Shown: one piece after another, positions 29,393-38,829 of the stretch
Layout: every line of letters starts with the position of its first letter
How positions within the stretch are numbered: position 1 is the stretch's first letter
From: Didymella arachidicola
Lineage: Eukaryota; Ascomycota; Dothideomycetes; Pleosporales; Didymellaceae
Direction: 5' to 3'
DNA: 64,000 nt
Assembly (NCBI GenBank): GCA_016630955.3
Contig: CM049986.1
Span: forward strand, 1,922,001-1,986,000
Program-made: the position numbers and the translations under genes
Notes under the pieces: generated by a model
The model's input: the letters and a program-made list of their open reading frames with translations, nothing else
What the model was told of the DNA's origin: nothing
Databases searched by the model: none

Positions 29393-31999
29393 ATGAACAG
29401 CCCCTCAAAGCGCCGCAAGAAGAACGATGGATCGAGCAAGCCCGTGCGCAAGCTAGACTTTTTCTTCGCCAGACAGAGCGCCAAAGCCGCGCCGACGAAC
29501 GAGGACACGACTGCGTCGAGGGCGGTGGACCCGACGGATCTCACGGACGAGGAGTATGCGAGGAGGTTGCAGGAAGAGTGGGACAGGGAGGCAAGAGGGG
29601 GGGTGAAAGATGAGATATCGTGGAAGGATGATCTTGAGCTGTATAGGGATCCTAGTCCACCTCCGAAAGACGCGGTGAAGGAGGGTCGCAGTGGCAGTAA
29701 CGAAGAAACAGACAGGATCGGATTGGTAACCGAACACGCCGCGCCAACGGCAAAGTCAAATACGCTGTCGTTACAATCCACCACAACCGAAGAAGACACC
29801 ATAACCGCAAACATCCCGTTTGACCAAAGCCCACTCGCCTTCGACCCCTCACAATACGTACCAGACCTGCAAAAAAACTGGGCAGCCGAGGAGGGACGAG
29901 CGACATACGCGCTGCTGACGCGATGTTTCATCCTGGTCAACAGCACAACCAGCCGCATCAAGATCGTAGACACACTGGTCAACCTCCTCCGCACCATTAT
30001 ACAAAGCGACCCGGACAGCCTCCTGCCCGCAGTCTGGCTAGCGACCAACTCGATTTCGCCACCGTACATCGACCTCGAGCTCGGGCTCGGCGGGTCCGCG
30101 ATATCCAAGGCGCTGAAGAAGGTGTGCGGGCTGGACAACGCGGGGTTGCGGACGCTGAACAACAAGTACGGGGATGCGGGGGATGTAGCGTTTGAAGCGA
30201 AGAAGCGGCAGTCGTTTACGCTGCGCAAGCCGAAGCCGCTCACGATCAGGGGCGTGTTCGATGCGCTGGTCAAGATTGCGAATAGCAAGGGTAATGGGAG
30301 TGTGGAGGCCAAGCAGCGCATCGTCGAGAGGCTGATCCAAGACGCGCGCGGCGCGGAGGAAAGTCGCTATGTTGTCCGAACGCTGGTGCAGCATCTGCGG
30401 ATCGGAGCCGTGAAGACAACCATGCTGATAGCGCTCTCACGCGCGTTTCTGCTGTCGAAACCCCCCGGCGCGGAATTCGACACTTTCAGCCCGAAAGAGC
30501 TGGCGAAGATGAAAAAAGACGACTTGGCCGAGATATACAGCCGCAGCGAGGAGACAGTCAAAGCGTGCTTCGCCCGGCGACCAAACTACAACGACATCAT
30601 CCCCGCGCTGCTGCAGATGGGCGTGGGCGACGAATTGCTGTTGCGGTGCGGGCTGGCGCTGCATATCCCGCTGCGGCCCATGCTGGGCAGCATCACGCGG
30701 GATCTGGGGGAGATGGTGACGAAGCTGCAAGGCCGCGATTTCAGCTGCGAGTACAAGTACGACGGTCAGAGGGCACAGGTGCACTGCGACGCGCAGGGCA
30801 AAGTGACGATATTCTCGCGCCACTTGGAGGTTATGACGGATAAGTACCCGGATCTGGTTGCGCTGGTGCCGAAGATAAGGGGGGAGGGTGTGTCGAGTTT
30901 CATTTTGGAGGGCGAGGTGGTGGCAGTGGATCGCGCGTCGGGCGAGCTCAAGACGTTCCAGACGCTTGCGAATCGCGCGCGGAAAGACGTTGTGATTGGC
31001 GCTGTCACAATCGACGTCTGCCTGTTTGCGTTTGATCTGATGTACCTCAACGGGGAGGAGCTGCTCGACCGCCCCTTCCGCGAGCGGCGCGACATGCTGC
31101 GCAGTCTGTTTGTTGAGATACCACACACGTTCACGTGGGTCAAGAGCCTGGACGCGACATCAGCCGACACGGAAATCGTCTCGGACTTTTTCAAGAGCGC
31201 GCTGGAGGTGAAATGCGAGGGGATCATGGTGAAGGTGCTGGACAACCTGCCCAATCCTGATCTTGTCGACGAGCTCAACACCCCCTCACTCCCGCCGACC
31301 CCCAAGAAGAAGAACAAGAAGAAGCCCAGCAAATCCCACCCCGACGCCGCAGAGGCTGCTGAACCCAAAAAGCCCACGCGCCGCAAACCGCTCCCCGCCA
31401 CCTACTCGCCCGACAAACGGCTCGAATCCTGGCTCAAAGTGAAAAAAGACTACGCCACCACGTCAGAAACGCTCGACCTAATCCCCATCGCGGCCTTCCA
31501 CGGCAGCGGGCGAAAAGCATCCTGGTGGTCCCCCATCCTGCTCGCCATCCGCACCGACTCGACGGGAACCCTAACGGCCATCACAAAATGCATGTCGGGC
31601 TTCACCGACGCCTTCTACGCCGCAAACCGTGCATTATACAACCCCGACGACCCGGAGAATACCAATACGGTGCGCGAGAAACCGAGTTATGTAGAGTACA
31701 ACGGGGGCGCGGGGGAGCCGGCGGTGTGGTTCCGGCCGCATGAGGTGTGGGAGGTTGGGTATGCGGATTTGACGCTGAGTCCGACGTATACGGCGGGGAT
31801 TGGGCTGGTGAGTGGGGAGAGGGGGCTGAGTACGCGGTTTCCGAGGTTTCTGAGGGTGAGGGAGGATAAGGGGGTTGAGGAGGCGACGGAGGCGGAGGAG
31901 TTGGCCGGGTTGTGGTGGAAGCAGGAGGAGAGGCCGAGGGGGGTGGATAAGGGGGGTGAGGTGGTGGAGGGTGGGGAGGGGGACGAGGACGTCATGTGA
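29393..31999 (+). CDS. LIG1: ATP-dependent DNA ligase I
   Basis: Seals Okazaki fragments and repair nicks in the nucleus. Intronless, 868 aa. The N-terminus has a PIP-like box (KLDFFFARQ, about residues 20-28) for PCNA binding, in the basic stretch KRRKKND...KPVRK. The N-terminal DNA-binding domain is followed by the adenylation domain with the active-site Lys455 in EYKYDGQRAQVH. Other ligase motifs are FILEGEVVA, FAFDLMYLNG, CEGIMVK and SWLKVKKDY. Between CEGIMVK and WLKVKKDY lies a basic, Lys/Pro-rich insertion of about 50 residues (TPKKKNKKKPSKS). The OB-fold follows, ending in a Gly/Glu-rich tail. Ends 35 bp from the convergent minus-strand gene. Confidence 0.96.
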   Translation: MNSPSKRRKKNDGSSKPVRKLDFFFARQSAKAAPTNEDTTASRAVDPTDLTDEEYARRLQEEWDREARGGVKDEISWKDDLELYRDPSPPPKDAVKEGRSGSNEETDRIGLVTEHAAPTAKSNTLSLQSTTTEEDTITANIPFDQSPLAFDPSQYVPDLQKNWAAEEGRATYALLTRCFILVNSTTSRIKIVDTLVNLLRTIIQSDPDSLLPAVWLATNSISPPYIDLELGLGGSAISKALKKVCGLDNAGLRTLNNKYGDAGDVAFEAKKRQSFTLRKPKPLTIRGVFDALVKIANSKGNGSVEAKQRIVERLIQDARGAEESRYVVRTLVQHLRIGAVKTTMLIALSRAFLLSKPPGAEFDTFSPKELAKMKKDDLAEIYSRSEETVKACFARRPNYNDIIPALLQMGVGDELLLRCGLALHIPLRPMLGSITRDLGEMVTKLQGRDFSCEYKYDGQRAQVHCDAQGKVTIFSRHLEVMTDKYPDLVALVPKIRGEGVSSFILEGEVVAVDRASGELKTFQTLANRARKDVVIGAVTIDVCLFAFDLMYLNGEELLDRPFRERRDMLRSLFVEIPHTFTWVKSLDATSADTEIVSDFFKSALEVKCEGIMVKVLDNLPNPDLVDELNTPSLPPTPKKKNKKKPSKSHPDAAEAAEPKKPTRRKPLPATYSPDKRLESWLKVKKDYATTSETLDLIPIAAFHGSGRKASWWSPILLAIRTDSTGTLTAITKCMSGFTDAFYAANRALYNPDDPENTNTVREKPSYVEYNGGAGEPAVWFRPHEVWEVGYADLTLSPTYTAGIGLVSGERGLSTRFPRFLRVREDKGVEEATEAEELAGLWWKQEERPRGVDKGGEVVEGGEGDEDVM
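31938..31982 (+). other. potential G-quadruplex-forming tract at the 3' end of LIG1
   Basis: Five G-runs of 3-6 bases (31938-31943, 31951-31956, 31969-31971, 31973-31976, 31978-31982) on the coding strand, with loops of 7, 12, 1 and 1 bases, in the last 20 codons of the ligase. Confidence 0.5.
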
Positions 32000-32034
32000 T
32001 GGAGAGAGAATCGACAAGCAATGCGGTGAGAATG

Positions 32035-33239
32035 TCATGGTCCTGGCTGGGCTACATAGGCCTGCAACTGCATGAGCAGCAATTCCACAGGCACATTGTG
32101 CCGCGCGCGCTTCAACACAACACAGGCGTCGTCTGCGTACTTGCTCTTCGGCCCCTCGATCAGCAGCCGCGCCTTCTCCTCGCCCAGCAAATCCACCAGA
32201 CTGTACACAGGCACTCTGCGTCCCCGCCAGAGTGTAGTAGGAAACGCCAGCGCGGGGAACTGCAGGCGCGGCTGCAGGTGCGGGAGCAGCGGGGCCTGGT
32301 ACCAGTAGGGAGGCTTGTGGGTGACGCCCTCTTTGGCATGGGGGTCGAAGTGGGCGCCAAAGCTCTGGCCAAAGTAGTGGGCCCACTTCTCGAGCTCGGC
32401 GGTGATGGCGTCGCAGCGCTCCTGGGCGTCGGTGGCGCGAGAGCGCAGGGTGCCGAAGCACAAAAGGCAGCTCACGTCGTCGACGGGCGCGGTGTGGTCC
32501 GGGTGCGGAGAGCGGACGGGCGTCAAGCGTCCACGGAAGGAGAAGCTCCAGGACAGGGCCGAGACGAGGCGGTCGCGGAGCAGGTGCAGCAGGAAGGCGG
32601 GCATGTCCTCGCGCCAGACGAGGCTCTTGGCCTCGGCGGGCGAGAGGCGGTCGAGGATGCGCGGGTACAGGGCCCTGGCCCAGGCCTTGTTCTTGCCGAG
32701 CTGCGTCGCGACGAGCTGGCGGGTGAGGAAGCGGACGGGCAGGCCGAGCTGGGGCGCGCGCGTCGTCAGGCTCACGGGGAGCAGCCAGGGCGCCGCCGTG
32801 GCGGGGTGCGGGCGGACGTGCAGCGCCGTGAGCAGCGCCAAGGGCTGGAAGGTGCCCGTGTAGCGACACTCGCGGACGGGCGAGGCGAGGGCGTGGGCTG
32901 GAGGCGTGAGCACAAGCACAGGGACGCTGGGGGCGAGCGTGAGACGGGCGCACCGAAGGGGCTTTCGCTGAGCCGGCGCTGGAAGGGCGTCAGGTCGGCG
33001 CGGCGCGGCTTCTCTTTCTTGCCTTCGTGCTGCGAGCGCTGCACGAGGACCGCCGGGTCGAGCAGCGGCGGCAGCGGGAGGTCCTTTTTTCCATCGCGTC
33101 GGCGGATCACGGTGCGGTGCGCTGTGGGAGCCGTCGGGCCCAGCTCGCTGCCCGTCCACGGGGCGACGTGTTTGACAAGCCTGACGTTCTTCGGGCGGCT
33201 CGTCGCGAGGGCTCTAGCCTGGCTCCGTTGGCCGGGCAT
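32035..33239 (-). CDS. hypothetical protein, 382 aa, possibly mitochondrial
   Basis: Exons 33239-32954 and 32897-32035 with a 56-bp intron (GTGCGC...CTCCAG, branch-like TGCTCAC) join as RRLSESPF-AHALASPVRECR. Without the intron the two parts are in different frames. The start MPGQRSQARALATSRPKNVR is Arg/Ala/Ser-rich with no acidic residue, which fits a mitochondrial targeting signal. Core segments are WREDMPAFLLHLLRDRLV, VPVYSLVDLLGEEKARLLIE and VVLKRARHNVPVELLLMQLQ. It has two Cys in SCLLCFG. I recognise a likely conserved fungal protein of unknown function but no named family. Divergent from ClpP (start codons about 130 bp apart), another mitochondrial gene. Confidence 0.7.
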
Positions 33240-33365
33240 CAGTGGGAGACGAGTCGCGTGCGAGGTCGAGTGACGAAGAACTCTCCGCCGCCCTGCAGCG
33301 CCTCGGGACGGGAACTAGTCGCTAGCTCTGTTGCACCGAGCTCGGGCGGCGCTCTGGCTGCACCC

Positions 33366-34194
33366 ATGGAGAGCTTCCCCAGACACGCACCCACACTCGC
33401 CATGGCCACTCTGTTACGGAGAGCAGCCCGGCCGAGTGCCTTCACGGGCATGTCGAGGACTGCCTCGCGCGCCATATCCACCCAATTCGGCTTCCCCACA
33501 CGCTATGCGCCCCAGCAGCAACACCACGCACCGCGCGCCGCTGCCCTGCCCATTCCCTACGTCACCGAGACCGTCGTACGTCCTCTCCGCCTCCCTCCCC
33601 CACACTGACCTGACCGCGCAGGGCGGAGGCTGGAAAACCTCCGACATCTTCTCGCGCCTGCTCCAAGAGCGCATCATCTGCCTCAACGGCGAAGTCGAAG
33701 AGTCCATGTCCGCCATGATCGTCGCCCAGCTGCTCTTCCTCGAAGCAGACAACCCAGAGAAGCCCATCTCGCTGTACATCAACTCGCCCGGCGGCAGCGT
33801 CAGCGCCGGGCTCGCCATCTACGACACCATGAACTACATCCGCAGCCCCGTCAGCACCATCTGCATGGGCCAGGCTGCCTCCATGGGCAGTCTGCTGCTG
33901 TGCGGCGGGAGAGCTGGGCAGCGGTATATCCTGCCCCACGCGCGCGTCATGATTCACCAGCCGAGCGGTGGCTATTCGGGCAAGGCGAGCGATATTGCAG
34001 ACCATGCCAAGGAGATCCTGAGGGTAAGGGAGAGGCTGAATAAGATATATCAGAATCATTTGACTAAAAAGAGGAGTCTGGATGAGATTGAAAAGTTCAT
34101 GGTCGGTGACTACTTTATGGATGCACAAGAGGCGGTTGATTTTGGTATTGTTGACAAGATTCTGGAGAGGAGAGAGGATGTAGGGAAGGACTAG
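33366..34194 (+). CDS. CLPP: mitochondrial ATP-dependent Clp protease proteolytic subunit
   Basis: Serine peptidase of the mitochondrial matrix that degrades proteins unfolded by ClpX. Exons 33366-33575 and 33622-34194, intron 46 bp (GTACGT...CGCAG); 260 aa. The N-terminus is an Arg/Ala-rich presequence (LLRRAARPSAF...SRAIS); an in-frame ATG at 33402 could also be used. Catalytic triad by family spacing: Ser157 (GQAASMGS), His182 (VMIHQPSGG) and Asp233 (VGDYFM). The hallmark LYINSPGGSV is present. ClpP is found in filamentous fungi but absent from Saccharomyces cerevisiae. Confidence 0.96.
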
Positions 34195-34625
34195 GAGATG
34201 ATCCGCAAGAGAAACATGGCAAAATGACCTCAATGGTACAGTACTGACCACCGCGATTGCGACTACCTAATGAACAGGACATAGTGTAGCACTGCATACA
34301 CCCATCGTTGAATTATCAACCAACGCTGCTGACAAGCCAGCTACAGTCTACAGTGACATCTTTGCAGGCTCAAAACCTACATCTTCGTGGAGTACAGCTA
34401 GAACACTGTACACCTGCAGCTCCAAGTCCTTCCCTTCACCACCAGACTGCGCCGCTTAACCCCGCAGCACCCTTGCTAGCGCCATGCACCTAGTCCTGGC
34501 ATGCAGCCTGCTGCGCTGATAGCAAACACCTCCTTCACTTCAACTCGCGCTTCCCCTCTGTACATTTTCGCTCCCCACCATTGCATCTTGGATCTGCTCG
34601 ACTAGGCCTCGCTTCAGCCATCAGG
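34195..34625. promoter_or_regulatory. RdRP upstream region
   Basis: 431 bp after ClpP with pyrimidine-rich sequence near 34420-34620 before the RdRP ATG. No gene seen. Confidence 0.4.
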
Positions 34626-37600
34626 ATGGACATCTTCATCCAAGATGTACGTACTATCCCGGAGTCCATGGAAGAGCACTAATCACTTATCCAAGGTACC
34701 CAGAGACATCAACCATGTGCAGCTCCGCCTCTTCCTCAAGCCGCGGCTGGAACAGTTCGACATACTTGCCTTTGACATGTTCAAGAAGCACGGCAATCCA
34801 TGGGCACTAATCACCGTTGCCAGAGAAGCGAACGGCAACCAGTTCATCAACTACTTCCAAGTCCGCGAACGTCTCCTATGTCAAGATCACCACCTGCGAT
34901 GCAGAAAGAGCAACAAAAAGGCCGAGGCCCTTAAAATCATGTCACTCCTAGACAGGGAGGATGAATTGAGGAAGAAAGCAGTCACCTCTTCTCTTCCCAC
35001 GGCCAAACTATCTCAGCCCCACTTCAACTTCACCACCATGATGACTGGCATGTGGGATTACGACAACCTCGGCAAGCTCTGCTTCGACCAAAAGTACAAA
35101 GATCCTCGCTCGGGCACCGTCATCTTCGGCAAGACAGCACTCGTCATCTATCTCCAGAGTCGGAAAGGTGCCGCAACACAGGCAGACTCCAACTGTAGAA
35201 TCGACATACCCTACGGCATTCTCGAGCACACGATTCCAGCAAACGAAAACGCGGGACAAGGGTCGCTGACGTTGACACTGAAGTCTCCCCCAAAGATCTT
35301 CAAGATTAATGCTACCGACAGCCTGCATCTTTACACTGGCGCAGGCACCGGTTCCATGGCGCAGATGACGGATTTGGCACTCAATGGACTGACCTTGACG
35401 GCAGGCCTTTCGTCCGAACGACAGCGCCCATTACATCGACTTTGCGCGTTGCAGAACCACTACCCCAACACGACTGCTTTATGCATGGTATACAAGCTAC
35501 AGTTTGCGAGCGTAAAGACCATGCGCTATGCCTGGAACTTTGTTCGAGATTTTGCAGTTCCCGATGTGGACCTTTGGAAGACGCCAGTCGGTCATGTCCA
35601 AACGGTCAAAATCGAGAAAGACTACGCAGACTTGGAGCTTGTTCTCACTGGTTTTGTCCCGCAATACATCGACTTTGATGTCGCCTATCAGGTGATGGCG
35701 CTCGTGCTTGAAGGCACAGTGCCACCCAAAAACATGACGCAACTGCTTCCGGGCATCTACAACCTTGTCAAGCGCTACGGGTCGACAAAGACTGCCGCTG
35801 GTGTCCGAGGTCTGGCGCAGCAGATTCCTACGCCTGTGCCGGACATTGACGGAGCAAGCTACCGCACAGACGCAATCCTCAAAATGGTCGATGCAAACAT
35901 CAACGAGCCTTTGACTGCAGCAAATGAGCTGTCACGTACCTCGAAGCAAAGGAAGCATGATCATCTTGCCTTGACCTACAAGGCTACCGTCACGCCTACT
36001 GGTCTTGTCCTGCGCGGCCCTGAATGGGGCCTGTCGAACCGAGTCCTTCGCAGATACTCCAAGCACACCGAATGCTTCATGAGACTCTTCTTCACAGACG
36101 AGGATGGCCTCTCCGTGTTTCACGACCCACGAGCTTCGCAAGACGACGTCTATGACCGATTTCGAACTGTGCTTCGTAACGGCATCTCGATTGCCGGTCG
36201 TACTTTTGAGTTTCTGGGTTTCTCTCATGCCTCCCTGCGCTACCATGCCGCCTGGTTCATGGCACCGTTCGAAGAGAACGGCGTCCTCGTCCGCGCCAAG
36301 GATGTCATCTCAGCTCTGGGGGACTTTAGCAACATCCGTTGCAGTGCCAAATGCGCGGCTCGAATTGGGCAGGCATTCAGCGACACTGTCCACTCGATCC
36401 ACGTTCCACTCGACGCATACGTAGTAGAGACAAGGGACGACGTCATCAGGAACCGTCGCACATTCTCGGATGGCTGTGGCACCATATCCGAAGCCCTTCT
36501 GCAGAGAGTCTGGCGATCGCTGCCGCCCGACCGCAGGAGCAAGAGGCCGACTGTTCTGCAGATCCGATACCGCGGCGCAAAGGGAGTTGTCTCACTCGAC
36601 AATGCCCTACTTGGGGAGCAGCTTCACATTCGCAAGAGCATGACCAAATACGTCGCTCGCGAAGGCTGGCGGGATCTTGAACTTTGCGGCGCTGCGTATA
36701 GACCTTTGACCATGTACCTCAACCACCAGTTTATCAAGATCCTTGAGGATCTTAACGTGCCTCTACGGAGCTTCTTCGCAGTGCAGGACGAAGCCCTCAA
36801 GACGCTTGAAATGATGGTCCACCACCCTCTCAACGCGGCTGCCTTTTTACGTGAGTATACACCGAGCATATGACCGCTGGTCAGGCTGACAGCAACTGCA
36901 GAGATTGCCAATACGGGTGTCTACGCCAAGGTCCCCCGGCTCATAACGCTCATGCATTACATTGGCCTCTCTTTCCAGGCGGACCGCTTCCTCACTGATG
37001 TCGTAGAAATCGCGGCCATGTCAAGCCTTCGAGATCTAAAGTACCGTGCGCGTATTCCCATCGACAAGGGCTGCCTGCTCTACGGCATCATGGACGAGAC
37101 AAACACTCTGCAGGAAGGGGAAGTGTATATTGCAACGCAGCTGCCAGATGAGTACGGCGAGTGGAAGCATCGCGTCATCACACATGAACGACTCGTTGTG
37201 ACTCGAGCGCCTGCACTGGTATGTCTTTTCGAGTGATTGTCAGAGTATGTATTGACTTCCCCAGCATCCGGGCGATGTGCAGACCGTCAAGGCCGTACAC
37301 GTTGAGAAGGGCAATCCTCTGGAGGCGCTGCGCAACTGCATTGTCTTTTCCCAGAGGGGCAATCGAGACCTACCGTCGCAGCTCAGCGGTGGCGATCTTG
37401 ACGGAGATCTCTTCCATATCATCTGGGACGAACGACTCATTCCCCCTGGCACCGTCACTCCGGCCGACTACCCGCCAACCCCAGCTCGCGACCTGGGCAG
37501 ACCTGTTGAAGTCAACGACATTGTCGACTTCTTTATTCAGTTCATGAACATGGATCGTTTGGGCGTCATCTCGAACAAGCACAAGGTCAGAGCTGACCGC

Positions 37601-38662
37601 AAGCCTATGGGAACCCTCGATCCCGAATGTCTGATGCTTGCGCAACTTGCATCTGATGCTGTTGATTTTAGCAAGTCAGGCAATCCTGTAAGTGTCTTTA
37701 ATCAGTCCGACGACGACTGCTAATCAAAACATCAGGCCGACATGTCAAAGGTAACATCCAACTCACCATCTACACCATTTCCCTAGCACTGACCCAAACT
37801 CCCAGATCCCCCCAGGCACAGACAGCATCCGCCCCGACTTCATGGCCCCAGGCCGGATCCTCGTCATCAACTCCCTCGGCGCCGCAGAACTCGACGACCT
37901 CAGCGACGACGACACCGACAACCCGGACAGCATCAGCATCCTCGACCCCGAAAAAGCCAGGTACGTCTCCTTCTCCACACCCCCCATCTTACATGAACTC
38001 ACCCCACCCCCCTTTTAGAATCCGATACTACCAATCCCACAAAGCCCTCGGCGCCCTCTACCGGCGCATCGACGAACCAAAATTCTTCACCCAAATCCGG
38101 CACACATTCCACACCACGCAATCCCTCTCCACAGAGCCCCTCATGGATAAACTATCCCGCTACATCGACCGCGAAACACTCGGCATACAATGGACGCACC
38201 ACCGCGCCTTCGCCGTCGCGCTGCGGGAAGAGTTTGTTCCCCCCCTACTTCACCCCCAGGAACAAACTAACACAAAGCAGATACGAATCCAACATGATCG
38301 ACATAATGTACTCGCTGCGCCCGCACCGCGGCGCGCCCCTGACCGAACTCGAAGTCTTCTCCGGCAGCATCCTCGGGAAAAAAGACCGCTCGTCGACGCG
38401 CGCGATCCGCGAAGCGAACAAAGAGGTCCAGGAGCGGTTTGATCGGGATGTAAGCTCCCTAACGGGGCGGATTGTGCGGGACGACGAGGGGCATGGAAAG
38501 GATGGGGAGGCCCTGCCGCGCGCGGTGGCGTGTTTTAAGGTGGCGATTGAGACGGAGGGGTGGGAGAATGAGGTTGTGTTGAGGAGCTGGGGCTATGTTG
38601 CTGCGGGGGTGTGTTTGGACGAGTTGAATGTGTATAGGTTGGGGCGGCTGCGGGGGGTGTGA
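34626..38662 (+). CDS. RNA-dependent RNA polymerase (RNA silencing; QDE-1/SAD-1/Rdp1 family)
   Basis: Copies single-stranded RNA into double-stranded RNA for Dicer in quelling or meiotic silencing. Eight exons: 34626-34646, 34696-36850, 36902-37218, 37265-37687, 37736-37750, 37806-37960, 38019-38231 and 38281-38662. All phases agree, giving 1226 aa. The 21-nt first exon (MDIFIQD) joins to VPRDINHVQLRLFLKPRLEQ, an RRM-like start; exon 5 is only 15 nt (ADMSK). The catalytic double-psi beta-barrel loop is LSGGDLDGDLFHIIWDE in exon 4 (DxDGD). Upstream FSDGCGTIS and QIRYRGAKGVV are also conserved. No break or missing catalytic residue. Which of the fungal RdRP paralogue clades it belongs to cannot be told by eye. 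Confidence 0.95.
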
Positions 38663-38829
38663 GATGACGCGAGGGAGGATGCAGGCAGGTGTGGAAGAAT
38701 TGGTTTTGTTGAAAACCCCGCCGAGCGTGGTTTATCGACGCTGAGCGACAAGTACATACACTACATGATACCCAATCCCCTTTCTTATCAATGCAAAACC
38801 TCCTGTCACTCGCCAGCTCAAGCGCAATA

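Noticed and set aside
31634..32953. 439-codon minus-strand frame across LIG1's end and the next gene
   Set aside because: Arg/Pro/His-rich product typical of a GC-rich shadow frame. The real frame is the 382-aa gene in the neighbouring phase.
32898..32953. Apparent frameshift in the 382-aa gene
   Set aside because: A 56-bp GTGCGC...CTCCAG intron with a branch-like TGCTCAC joins the two frames cleanly, so no mutation is needed.
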